This document shows, in pieces, positions 19,618 through 29,106 of a stretch of 64,000 nucleotides of DNA (its first letter is position 1; each line of letters opens with the position of its first letter). The notes under the pieces are model-generated. The model was given only the letters and a program-made list of their open reading frames with translations, did no database searches and was not told where the DNA came from. The position numbers and the translations under genes were made by a program. Origin of the DNA: an uncultured Prevotellaceae bacterium (GTDB lineage: Bacteria; Bacteroidota; Bacteroidia; Bacteroidales; Muribaculaceae); contig CAMJJG010000001.1 in NCBI GenBank assembly GCA_946406035.1, positions 1 to 64,000 on the forward strand, read 5' to 3'.

Positions 19618-20799
19618 ATGATGATGGAGAAGAACGAATATCAGCGGTTGAAGAATCTTGCCGAATCGGGTATCAAGGATCACTCGAGGGCGCGTGAGGC
19701 ATTCGAGGCACTTTATCCCGTCTGGAAGGATGGTAATCTGCCTGAAAGACTCAATAACTCGTTTGCTTGGGTCATCTATTACCACGTTCGGCACGAGCAG
19801 ACGACGATGCCCTCGATAGAGATGCGCCAAGCGTTAGCGGCTTATTTGTCGCTAGATAACGAGCGCCCATCCCGACTGCACTCGCGCATCCTGTTGATGG
19901 CGACACGTCTCAAGGACCGTGACACGGAGTTCAAGTTCAGCAAGTTCTTTGACATGTGGGGCATGAACAACCTCACCGATGAGGACTGGCAGCAAGACAA
20001 GAAAGAGGGTAGGGATGGCACCGTGACATTCATCTCGGTTGCCGAGCACGCCATTCGCATCTATGCCAAGGAATTGCATGAGAACAAGGCCACGGAATTC
20101 AATCCCGACTTCGAGCCGCTGCTGGTCAAGGCCGTCAAGCAATTTCCCACCCAGAGCCTCTATAAGTATTACCTGGCCCGCTTGTATGCCGCTACAGGTC
20201 GCAAGACCAAGGCGCTGAAGGCTTACAAGAAATTGGCGCTTATCACGGGTCAGTCCTACATCTGGAGCGACCTGGCAGCGCTCTTGACCGACCCTGTCCA
20301 GCGCCAGGCAGCCCTCTGCAAGGCTTTGCTGCTGCAACGCGATGCCAACAAGACTGGGCGACTTCACCTGGGCCTTGCCCAATTGCTCATCAAGGAGAAA
20401 AAGTTTCCCGAGGCAGCCTGTGAATTGCGTCAATACCGCGACATCTACACCCGCAACGGCTGGCACCTGAGTGACTATTACCAGCGCTTGCGGCACAGTG
20501 TACCTGCCGCCACTCAGCCCCAGCGCGACAATAAGCCTCTCTATCAATCTTCACTGGCTGCGCTTGACGAGTTCCTCTATAGCGACTTGCCCGAAATGCC
20601 CCTGACGTTCACCACCGAGTTCAAGGACAAGCGTGGCAACATGACTGCTCGATTGGTAATGGATAGCGGCAAGGCCGTTTTCCTGCCTGCCTTGCGTTTG
20701 GCAAGTGATACCCAGGGTGTTCGTATCCGGCACTACATGGCTCGCATCGTCAATCCCGATGACCGTCCCCGGGTCGTCACCCTGCGACCGAGAGAATAA
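19618..20799 (+). CDS. TPR-repeat protein with C-terminal OB/S1-like segment (DUF7017-like)
   Basis: TPR-like helices (YKYYLARLYAATGRKTKALKAYKKLALITG); KFFDMWGMNNLTDEDWQQD...; start reset to MMMEKNEYQRL because ORF-track 19585 is inside the terminator. Confidence 0.6.
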   Translation: MMMEKNEYQRLKNLAESGIKDHSRAREAFEALYPVWKDGNLPERLNNSFAWVIYYHVRHEQTTMPSIEMRQALAAYLSLDNERPSRLHSRILLMATRLKDRDTEFKFSKFFDMWGMNNLTDEDWQQDKKEGRDGTVTFISVAEHAIRIYAKELHENKATEFNPDFEPLLVKAVKQFPTQSLYKYYLARLYAATGRKTKALKAYKKLALITGQSYIWSDLAALLTDPVQRQAALCKALLLQRDANKTGRLHLGLAQLLIKEKKFPEAACELRQYRDIYTRNGWHLSDYYQRLRHSVPAATQPQRDNKPLYQSSLAALDEFLYSDLPEMPLTFTTEFKDKRGNMTARLVMDSGKAVFLPALRLASDTQGVRIRHYMARIVNPDDRPRVVTLRPRE

Positions 20800-20810
20800 A
20801 CAACTGACAA

Positions 20811-22472
20811 TTATTTCGTCTTGATGTTGCCGTTGATGACGTCCATCAAGTAGAGGAGGATGGCGTTGTCGTCAAAGTTGTAGCGCTTGAAGTCCTCATA
20901 GGTGGGCATCAGGTCGGGTGTGAACATCTTGGCGCGCGGGTCGTCATCGGGGAAGCACTGCTGGGTGCCGCGGTCAATTTCGCCGACCAGTCCCGTGCGC
21001 GGCAGGGTGTAGTAGGCCTGCCCACCCATGAAGGTATTGGGGGCTTGGCTGCTGGTTACGCCCACGACCGTAGCGCCCATGCGCCACAGGTAGTAGCTGA
21101 AGTGGAACGCGGCGCTGAAGGTCATCGCGTCGGTCACGACATACACATGCTCGGGCTGATAGACGGGCACGCCATTGAGGGCGCGCAGCTTGTCCTTGAT
21201 GCTGCACATGCTGCCGTCGATGAACTCGTTGCGCATTTCCTTGTCGCTGGAAAAACTCCGGGTGAATTCTGAATATTTGAAGAAGTCGCCATATTCTAGC
21301 TTATCTTTACTCTTGGCATTGATCTGGTCGAGAGCCGATTGGCTCACCGTCCAGGGCGCGATTTCCATCATCCCTTCCTCTTCATCGGAGAAATGAAAGT
21401 TGAGATACTTGTCGCCATAGAGCATATAGACCAACGGACGGCAGATCGGGGTCGTGCCGCCGCCATTACCGCGCATGTCGATGATCAGATTCTGGCTGCC
21501 ATGCTGCTTCATGAGTTGTAGTGCCTTCTCAAACTCCTCGCTCAACGAGGGCACCATCGCGATGGCCATCTGCCTGTCGGGAGGCACGGGCATTCCCACA
21601 GCGCTGTAGATGCCCTGGAGCCAACTGTCCACGTCGTTGGTGTTCTCGAGCAGGTCGCGGGCAATCATGTGCTTGGCACCAAAGTACATCGTGCTGCACG
21701 CGTCATCGACAAATCCATAGACAAGCTGGTCCATGAAGTTGTAGCTCATCTGTCGGCCGGGGAAAGCGCTGGGCCGCGCCACCTGCTGCGCCTGCCATTG
21801 CTGCACTTGGGCGAATGGCACGACGGGTAAGGTCACTGCGGCCTCCTGCCCAATGGGTGATAGTAACTGATAGGTGATGGTGGTGCCGTTAAGGTTGGGA
21901 ATGACCTTTTTCAGAGCTTTGGGCTGCATGGCATAGTGGGCCAGGTTAAGCATTTGCCCTGATTCGTTCTCGGCAATGAAATAGTGTGCCATCGCCGTCC
22001 ACACGTCCTTGACGGGCATGCCTTCGATGGCGACAAGGCGGCTGCCCACGAGGTCCTTGTATTCATCGGGCAGGGCCTTGACGATGATGCCGTCGTTGAT
22101 GGGTTCAAGCATGATGAGCGTTGCTGGGTCGGTATATTTGACGGGGAAATGGCCGGGGACAAAGTGGCCGTCGGGCATGGCAACGGTGTGCCCGTCCTTG
22201 AGCGGGGCCAGAAACTCGTTGATGCGATAGGCAAACTCGCGCACGTCGGTCACCTGGTCATTGATCAGGGCTTGACGTGCGTCCCTTGCCGCCAGTCGAA
22301 AGTAAGGCTTGCCGCCGTATCCGCTATAAGGGTCGGGATGGATTTCTTCGAGCTTAGAGATGAAGTCCCTGAAGTCGGCGACAATCGAGTCGGTGGGCAC
22401 TTGGGCCCGGCTGTTGCCTGATGCCAGCAAGGCGAGCACGGCTGTGAATAAGGTAAGTTTAAAAGTTTTCAT
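20811..22472 (-). CDS. S41-family (C-terminal processing-like) serine peptidase, secreted
   Basis: Signal peptide; LIIDMRGNGGGTTPICRPLVYMLYG; VYVVTDAMTFSAAFHFSYYLWRMGATVVGVTSSQAPNTFMG (nucleophile Ser). Confidence 0.88.
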   Translation of the reverse strand: MKTFKLTLFTAVLALLASGNSRAQVPTDSIVADFRDFISKLEEIHPDPYSGYGGKPYFRLAARDARQALINDQVTDVREFAYRINEFLAPLKDGHTVAMPDGHFVPGHFPVKYTDPATLIMLEPINDGIIVKALPDEYKDLVGSRLVAIEGMPVKDVWTAMAHYFIAENESGQMLNLAHYAMQPKALKKVIPNLNGTTITYQLLSPIGQEAAVTLPVVPFAQVQQWQAQQVARPSAFPGRQMSYNFMDQLVYGFVDDACSTMYFGAKHMIARDLLENTNDVDSWLQGIYSAVGMPVPPDRQMAIAMVPSLSEEFEKALQLMKQHGSQNLIIDMRGNGGGTTPICRPLVYMLYGDKYLNFHFSDEEEGMMEIAPWTVSQSALDQINAKSKDKLEYGDFFKYSEFTRSFSSDKEMRNEFIDGSMCSIKDKLRALNGVPVYQPEHVYVVTDAMTFSAAFHFSYYLWRMGATVVGVTSSQAPNTFMGGQAYYTLPRTGLVGEIDRGTQQCFPDDDPRAKMFTPDLMPTYEDFKRYNFDDNAILLYLMDVINGNIKTK

Positions 22473-22626
22473 TTGGTGTGAGTGTTAAATATTTTGATTA
22501 GATTATAGGTGCAAATGTAACGATATTTTGTAGTTGCTGCAAACTGTTTGACTTCAAAAAATGGCCGAAGTCCCGTTTTTTCAAAAAAGTGCCTGAGATT
22601 TTGGCACTAGGGTGAAAAATGATGGT

Positions 22627-22634
22627 TACCTTTG
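22627..22634 (+). promoter_or_regulatory. -7 element TACCTTTG 6 nt before a start codon
   Basis: TACCTTTG CACCGT ATG GTT GAC. Confidence 0.6.
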
Positions 22635-22640
22635 CACCGT

Positions 22641-23678
22641 ATGGTTGACGTCTATCTATTCAATCCCGAGCATGACCTGGCACTGGCTCATGGGGCGCAC
22701 AACTACACCGCGCCGCCGTTTGCCCGCCAGTTGCGGCATGACCTGCGGCTGCTGCCCGCGTGGCTGGCTCCTGCTGGCTCCTATGTCGCCATACCTGACG
22801 ACTGCCCGATTGACGAGGACCGACGCTGGCTGCAAGGCCATGGCCTTGATGTAGAGCCCATCGCGATGAGCCGTATTGCCGATCTGGGCCCGTGTCGCAT
22901 CCATCCGTGGGGCTGGGATGCCACCGTGCGACACCAGTTGCTGGCTCACGGGGCTCCCGGCGATTGCTTGCCCACCGATGAAGAGTTGGCGTGGACACGT
23001 CGCCTGTCTCACCGCCGCACCACCATCGCCATTCATCAAGCACTTGGAAATGTTTTTTCGCCGCCTCCTGTCGAGTTGAGCCAGTATAACGACGTGGTGG
23101 ATTTTATGCGCACTCATCCCGGTTGTTACCTGAAGATGCCGTGGTCGGGCAGCGGCAAGGGCATCTATCGCGTGATAGACCCGCTGGGCGACCGCCATGT
23201 CCACCACTGGATCGAGGGCGCGCTGCGGCGTCAAGGCTCGCTGCTGTGCGAACTGGGGCTGGACCGAGTGCAGGACTTTGCCATCGAGTGTGAGTGCCGT
23301 GACGGCAAGGCGATGCTCACCGGCTACTCGGTGTTTGACAACGACTTCCACAGCCAGTTTGGAACTGGCAAGGTCGCGCCGATGCAGGAACTGCACCGGT
23401 TGCTGGTGGCGTGCTATCCTGACCTCGATAGTGTGGTGGCGGAAGTGTTAAAAGCACTAGATGCCAACGTTAGTCCTCACTATATGGGGCCGTTAGGCAT
23501 CGACATGATGCTATATCGCAACAGTAACGGTCATGTGGCTCTGAACCCTTGTGTGGAGGTGAACCTGCGCATGACTATGGGTATGGTCACGGCCGCCATG
23601 GGCGAGCGTCATGGCCTGAGGGGCGATTTCTCGATCAAGGGGGGCGATGCGGGTTATTGTTTCTCCCTGTCGATGTAG
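22641..23678 (+). CDS. Conserved hypothetical protein, probable ATP-grasp-like fold
   Basis: MVDVYLFNPEHDLALAHG...; YLKMPWSGSGKGIYRV; C-terminal NPCVEVNLRMTMGMV resembles the metal-binding ExN strand of ATP-grasp enzymes. Start reset from TTG 22632 to ATG 22641. Confidence 0.5.
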   Translation: MVDVYLFNPEHDLALAHGAHNYTAPPFARQLRHDLRLLPAWLAPAGSYVAIPDDCPIDEDRRWLQGHGLDVEPIAMSRIADLGPCRIHPWGWDATVRHQLLAHGAPGDCLPTDEELAWTRRLSHRRTTIAIHQALGNVFSPPPVELSQYNDVVDFMRTHPGCYLKMPWSGSGKGIYRVIDPLGDRHVHHWIEGALRRQGSLLCELGLDRVQDFAIECECRDGKAMLTGYSVFDNDFHSQFGTGKVAPMQELHRLLVACYPDLDSVVAEVLKALDANVSPHYMGPLGIDMMLYRNSNGHVALNPCVEVNLRMTMGMVTAAMGERHGLRGDFSIKGGDAGYCFSLSM

Positions 23679-24634
23679 TAGGCGTAATATTCGTCGAAGG
23701 TGATGCCCTCGTTATGGATGCGTGTCGACGTTGGCACACCCACATAGCGCAGGTGCCACGGCTCATAGTTGTAACCCAGCAGCTGTGACTGCTTCTTGGG
23801 GTAGCGCAGGATGAAGCCATACTCGTGGCAATGCTCGTGCATCCACGCACACTCGACCGACGCGTCAAATGGCCACCGCATGGGGTGCTGCAATGATGTG
23901 ACGTCGATGGCGAGGCCCGTCTGGTGCTCGCTACGGCCCGCGTGAGCCGCATAGCCCTTGTCACTGCGCTTGTAGATCGCTATCTGGTCTTGAAAGGAGC
24001 GATAGGCCGAGTTGACCATCAGCTGGGCGCCTGTTGATGTCTTGCAATCGCGTTGCATGGCCACGAACGCTCTAACCACGGCTGGGATGGCCTGCTGGTT
24101 CTCGTAGCAGCATGTGCGCTCGAAGGCTTCCAGGCTGTCAGGCTGGTATTTCTCGTCCAGATAGTGCATGCCGTTGACCAGCATCAGCTGGCCCTTGCTG
24201 GTGTCGCAGTGGGTGGCCGTTTTCTGTTCGTCGGGGTAGTCACCCACGTTGACGACGGTAACGATGTCATCGAGCGAGGCGACCGAGTCCACCTTGTGGA
24301 AGGCTAGGTAGTGGTCAAAGTTCTTGGCGATAAAGTAGCGCTGCTTGATGATGGGGTAGGCGATCGTGTCGTGCTCGCCGCGTGAAATGAGCGAGTGGGC
24401 CTGCTCGGCACTCAATACACCGGCGATGGCGCGTGCCTGGTCGATGGGATAGCCCAGGCGGTGAATGCGGTACTCGGCGGTGCCGTGGTAACAGATGCCC
24501 TGGCATCCCTTGACCATGAGCGTCAACGCCAGCAGTCCCATGACGACAAAGGGGACCGTTTCCCAGAAGCTGGGCCGGTCACACCATTGCCTCGATTGTT
24601 GCAGGATGTGTTGCCAAATGTTTTTCAAGGTCAC
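23654..24634 (-). CDS. M15-family D-alanyl-D-alanine carboxypeptidase, membrane-anchored
   Basis: LMVNSAYRSFQDQIAIYKRS, SEHQTGLAIDVTSL, EYGFILRYPK, YEPWHLRYVG. Confidence 0.92.
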   Translation of the reverse strand: MTLKNIWQHILQQSRQWCDRPSFWETVPFVVMGLLALTLMVKGCQGICYHGTAEYRIHRLGYPIDQARAIAGVLSAEQAHSLISRGEHDTIAYPIIKQRYFIAKNFDHYLAFHKVDSVASLDDIVTVVNVGDYPDEQKTATHCDTSKGQLMLVNGMHYLDEKYQPDSLEAFERTCCYENQQAIPAVVRAFVAMQRDCKTSTGAQLMVNSAYRSFQDQIAIYKRSDKGYAAHAGRSEHQTGLAIDVTSLQHPMRWPFDASVECAWMHEHCHEYGFILRYPKKQSQLLGYNYEPWHLRYVGVPTSTRIHNEGITFDEYYAYYIDREKQ

Positions 24635-24651
24635 TTTGCGGGTCGGGGTAG

Positions 24652-25158
24652 TTATCGGTTGGCACGCTTGGCCATCTCAAACAGTTCCAGCGGCAGGTGG
24701 CAGTAGCCGTCGGGATTCTTGTCGAGATAGTCCTGATGATACTCTTCGGCGTTATAAAAGTTCTTGAGCGGCAGCAACTCAACGGCCAGGCGTTTTTTCA
24801 CCTGGGCCTGCACGCGGTCATAGACGGCTTGCAGCGTTGGAACGTCGGCCGGGTCGGTGTAGTAGATGCCCGTGCGGTACTGGGTGCCCTTGTCGTGGCC
24901 CTGCTGGTTGACGCTGGTGGGGTCGATGGCCTTGAAGTACATCTCGGTCAGGAATTCCAGCGAAATGACCTTGGGGTCATACACGATGTGCACCGTCTCG
25001 GCAAATCCGGTCTTGTCGGTACACACATCCTGATAGGTGGGATTCTCGGTATGTCCGTTGGCATATCCCACCCGGGTCTCGACGACCCCATTCACGAGCT
25101 TGAAGTAATGCTCTGTCCCCCAGAAACATCCTCCCGCAAAATAAATCTCTTTCATCAC
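24652..25158 (-). CDS. msrA: Peptide-methionine (S)-S-oxide reductase MsrA
   Basis: MKEIYFAGGCFWGTEHYFKLVNGVVETRVGYANGHTENPTYQDVCTDKTGFAETVHI. Confidence 0.97.
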   Translation of the reverse strand: MMKEIYFAGGCFWGTEHYFKLVNGVVETRVGYANGHTENPTYQDVCTDKTGFAETVHIVYDPKVISLEFLTEMYFKAIDPTSVNQQGHDKGTQYRTGIYYTDPADVPTLQAVYDRVQAQVKKRLAVELLPLKNFYNAEEYHQDYLDKNPDGYCHLPLELFEMAKRANR

Positions 25159-25336
25159 CTGAATTATTCTATCTTTTTATATTGTTTATATAAGGAAAAA
25201 CTGCGATGTAACGATCATATTCAAAACTGACGCAGCAATCCATGATTGTAATGTGCAAAATTACTGAATTTCCACTTATTCAGCGATGCTTTCTCTAAAA
25301 ATAATAATCGGCATGCTAATCAAACGTTTTTTTTCG

Positions 25337-25344
25337 TACTTTTG
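25337..25344 (+). promoter_or_regulatory. -7 element upstream of the licD-like gene
   Basis: TACTTTTG, 30 nt upstream of ATG 25374. Confidence 0.55.
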
Positions 25345-25373
25345 CATCTGTATTCTCTTGGTTTTATCTGAGT

Positions 25374-26186
25374 ATGCAAAACGGTACGAATTTTAATGCA
25401 GAAGAACTCAAGGCTAGATTTAACCCTGAGGGATCCATGTTGCGTCGCCATCAACTGGTGATGCTCGATATGGTCAAGGTTCTAGACCAAATATGCAAGA
25501 AGCACAATATTCCCTATTTTCTGTATGGTGGCACGCTGTTGGGTGCAATCCGTCACAACGGATTCATCCCCTGGGATGATGACCTGGACTTGGGCATAAT
25601 GCGCAAGGATTACCTGCGTCTCTTGAAGATTCTGCCTAATGAATTACCCGAAAACATCTCATTGCAAACCAATGATACAGACAGGAACTATTTCTTGTTT
25701 GTTGCAAAACTGCGCGATAAGAAATCCTTTATAGAAGAGGCTTCTTTTGATAAGGTGTTTAAAGAACGCGGCATCTTTATCGATATCTTCCCGCTGGATC
25801 ATCTGCTCCCATGGTCACAGCGACTGAAGCTTCAGAGCCTGGCCTATAATATCTTTCGGTCGGGTGACGGTAACGCATCGTCAATGCGCAAGGTGAGGGC
25901 ATTGACATGGTTTAACCGCCATATTTCCTTCCCGATGCTGCGTTTGATGAGCCGGTTGTGCAGGCCCTCATCGTTGATGTGTGACTATGGAATCCCGTTT
26001 CATAATATCTATGATGAACGTGACGTATTCCCATTGCAGTTGCATGACTTTGAAGGTCTTCAGCTCCCAATCCCGGCGAATAGCCACAACATGTTGCGCA
26101 CCATGTATGGTGACTACATGCGCTTGCCCGACGATCTTGATAACGTCTACCATCATGTTGAGCAACTTGAGATTTTTGATGATTAA
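25374..26186 (+). CDS. LicD-family phosphotransferase
   Basis: MLDMVKVLDQICKKHNIPYFLYGGTLLGAIRHNGFIPWDDDLDLGIMRKDY is the canonical LicD signature. Confidence 0.92.
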   Translation: MQNGTNFNAEELKARFNPEGSMLRRHQLVMLDMVKVLDQICKKHNIPYFLYGGTLLGAIRHNGFIPWDDDLDLGIMRKDYLRLLKILPNELPENISLQTNDTDRNYFLFVAKLRDKKSFIEEASFDKVFKERGIFIDIFPLDHLLPWSQRLKLQSLAYNIFRSGDGNASSMRKVRALTWFNRHISFPMLRLMSRLCRPSSLMCDYGIPFHNIYDERDVFPLQLHDFEGLQLPIPANSHNMLRTMYGDYMRLPDDLDNVYHHVEQLEIFDD

Positions 26187-26207
26187 CCGTTCTTTTTCTA
26201 TATATCA

Positions 26208-29069
26208 ATGCAAGCTATAATCCTTGCGGCTGGAATGGGTCGCCGACTGGGTAAGTACACCCGTGATAATACCAAATGCATGCTACCGGTCAACGGCGTT
26301 AGATTGATTGACCGAATGCTTGAGCAACTGTGTCAATTGCATTTGTCACGACTAGTTATGGTTGTGGGATACAAGGGGCAAGAACTGATGGATTATATCG
26401 GGAATCGGTATGACGACAGGTTGCATATCGAGTATGCGACTAACCCAGTCTATGACAAAACGAATAATATCTATTCCTTGTCGTTGGTTAAGGATAAGAT
26501 GATGGAGGACGACACTCTATTGATCGAGAGTGACCTGATTCTCGACGACAGTTTGTTCCCGATGATATTGGAGAATCCGTCGCCCAATCTGGCTCTTGTC
26601 GCAAAATATGAAACATGGATGGACGGCACGATGGTGCGAATTGATAGCGATAACAACATAGTCAATTTTGTGCCCAAGAAGGCATTTAAGTACTCTGAGG
26701 TCGATTCCTATTTCAAGACTGTGAATGTGTACAAGTTCAGCAAGGAGTTTTCCTCTCAAGTTTATGTTCCATTCCTTGACGCATATTGTAAAGTGATGGG
26801 AAACAACGAGTACTACGAGCAAGTGCTACGAGTAATAACCTTGTTGGATCAAGCCAATCTGAAAGCGCTTCCCATTGGCGACAAGCCCTGGTATGAGATC
26901 GATGATGTCCAAGATAAGGATATAGCCGAGACCATCTTTTCTCCCGACAACGAGAAACTGTCAAAATATCATGTGAGATATGGAGGCTACTGGCGTTTTC
27001 CCAAGATGCTCGACTTCTGCTACCTGGTTAACCCTTATTTCCCTCCAAGGCGCATGAGGGAAGAAATGCGGGCAAACTTTGATGAATTATTGACTCAGTA
27101 TCCCAGTGGAATGAAAGTTAATTCCCTGCTGGCCGGAAAGTACTTTGGGGTCAATAGCAAGTATATAGTAGTGGGTAACGGTGCTGCCGAAATCATTAAG
27201 AGTCTGATGGAGCATTATGTATCCGCTGGAGAGAAAGTAGGTGTTGTGTTCCCGACATTTGAGGAATACCCTAATCGCTTGCCAAGCGGTTTGGTAGTGC
27301 CACTAGTTATTGATAACGATGATCTACAATATACGGTCGATGACATACGCAACTATTTTGCCTCGACCAAAATCCAGGCTCTATTGATTGTCAATCCAGA
27401 TAATCCATCGGGAAACTTTATACCCAAGACAGATGTCCTTTCCCTGGCTGATTGGTGTCAAGACAAGGGCATAAGCCTGATCGTTGACGAGTCGTTTGTT
27501 GATTTCTCTGAAGCGGGTCCTGCCAACTCGTTGTTGAACGATGAGATACTTGCTGCGCATCCCCACATGATGGTGGTAAAGAGCATCAGCAAGTCGTATG
27601 GCGTTCCTGGACTGAGGCTGGGCATCTTGGCGAGTGCCAATGTTGAGTTGATAGACATGATAAAAAGGGATGTCGCAATATGGAACATCAATTCATTTGC
27701 CGAGTTCTATATGCAGATTTTTAATAAGTATGAGTCCTTTTATCGACTAGCATGTGAAAAATTTGTGGCTGAACGAAATCGATTTGGCAAGCGCCTGTCA
27801 ACCCTACCATATCTTAGGGTTATTCCCACTCAGGCAAATTATTTCCTTTGTCAAGTGACTCAGCATTACACATCACATGAACTCACCGAGATGTTGTTGA
27901 GGGACCACAATATATTAATTAAGGACTGTGATTCCAAGACGGGCTTGAGAGGAAAGAATTACGTGCGAATAGCGATACGCAACGAGGCCGATAACGATAA
28001 ACTGATCGATGCGCTTAAATGCTATGTGGGTTTAAACATCTGCATCTGTGGCGGTGGCAATCTGGGTCATGTAGTGGCCGGTTATCTCGCAGCACAAGGA
28101 CGACACAAGATTAACATTCTTACAGGGCACCCCGACAGTTGGTCATCGACACTGTGTGTTAATGTCAAGAATGAGGATAAAACGACTTCGCGTTTGAAGG
28201 GCACACTCAATTGCATAACGTCTGATGCCAGAATGGTGATTCCAGATGCTGATCTGATTTTTATTTGCTTGCCAGGGCCTCACATTAAACAAATGCTGGA
28301 AAAGATAAAACCTTATTTAAGGGCTAACACCATCGTTGGCAGCATTGTATCAAACACTGGCTTTTTCTACCAAGCTCATGAGGTGATGCAAGGGCAGACG
28401 ATTTTTGGCTTCCAGCGGGTTCCGTTTATTTCTAGGATTGTGGAATATGGTAAAGAAGCTGACTTGTTGGGGTCTAAGAAATCGTTGAGCGTCTGTGTGG
28501 AGAATGGAAATGGTAATGCCATTAGAATGATGATGGAACAGCTGTTTCACACCCCTGTGAAGTTGCTTGACAATTTTTACGAGGTAAGTCTGTCCAATAG
28601 TAATCCGTTGCTTCATCCTGCACGGTTATATACCATGTGGAAAGACTGGAAACCATCAATAGTGTATAATCGCGTGCCTCCGTTCTATGCCGAGTGGACT
28701 GATGAGGCATCACAGTTACTCATCGACATGGACAATGAGTTGCAGCAGTTATTGCAACTATTGCCAGTGAATCCATCGAGTATTCCCTCGATTCTTGAGT
28801 ATTATGAATCAAGTGATGCATCCTCATTGACCCGAAAGATCAGGTCAATACCCGCGTTTGCCAATATCATGTCGCCAATGAAGAAAGTGAAAGGAGGCTA
28901 TATACCTGATCTGTATAGTCGCTATTTTACCGAGGATTTTGAATGTGGTACCTTCTACATCCGCGATACCGCGAGGCTGAAAGGAGTATCGACACCCACC
29001 ATTGATGTGGTGTGTAACTGGTATGAGCAGATTATAGCCTTCATTAATCAGATTGATAGGGAGGAGTGA
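26208..29069 (+). CDS. Trifunctional fusion: sugar/choline-type nucleotidyltransferase + PLP-dependent class I/II aminotransferase (HisC/CobD-like) + opine-dehydrogenase-like NAD(P) domain
   Basis: N-term MQAIILAAGMGRRLGKYTRDNTKCMLPVNG; middle DFCYLVNPYFPP, NPDNPSGNF, VKSISKSYGVPGLRLGIL (PLP Lys); C-term LNICICGGGNLGHVVAGYLA (Rossmann, from about 28030) and NSNPLLHPARLYTMW (octopine/nopaline DH-like). One uninterrupted 953-aa frame. Confidence 0.85.
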   Translation: MQAIILAAGMGRRLGKYTRDNTKCMLPVNGVRLIDRMLEQLCQLHLSRLVMVVGYKGQELMDYIGNRYDDRLHIEYATNPVYDKTNNIYSLSLVKDKMMEDDTLLIESDLILDDSLFPMILENPSPNLALVAKYETWMDGTMVRIDSDNNIVNFVPKKAFKYSEVDSYFKTVNVYKFSKEFSSQVYVPFLDAYCKVMGNNEYYEQVLRVITLLDQANLKALPIGDKPWYEIDDVQDKDIAETIFSPDNEKLSKYHVRYGGYWRFPKMLDFCYLVNPYFPPRRMREEMRANFDELLTQYPSGMKVNSLLAGKYFGVNSKYIVVGNGAAEIIKSLMEHYVSAGEKVGVVFPTFEEYPNRLPSGLVVPLVIDNDDLQYTVDDIRNYFASTKIQALLIVNPDNPSGNFIPKTDVLSLADWCQDKGISLIVDESFVDFSEAGPANSLLNDEILAAHPHMMVVKSISKSYGVPGLRLGILASANVELIDMIKRDVAIWNINSFAEFYMQIFNKYESFYRLACEKFVAERNRFGKRLSTLPYLRVIPTQANYFLCQVTQHYTSHELTEMLLRDHNILIKDCDSKTGLRGKNYVRIAIRNEADNDKLIDALKCYVGLNICICGGGNLGHVVAGYLAAQGRHKINILTGHPDSWSSTLCVNVKNEDKTTSRLKGTLNCITSDARMVIPDADLIFICLPGPHIKQMLEKIKPYLRANTIVGSIVSNTGFFYQAHEVMQGQTIFGFQRVPFISRIVEYGKEADLLGSKKSLSVCVENGNGNAIRMMMEQLFHTPVKLLDNFYEVSLSNSNPLLHPARLYTMWKDWKPSIVYNRVPPFYAEWTDEASQLLIDMDNELQQLLQLLPVNPSSIPSILEYYESSDASSLTRKIRSIPAFANIMSPMKKVKGGYIPDLYSRYFTEDFECGTFYIRDTARLKGVSTPTIDVVCNWYEQIIAFINQIDREE

Positions 29070-29106
29070 TCCAAATCATCAGCGGGGACACTTTACGTTT
29101 CCGCAG

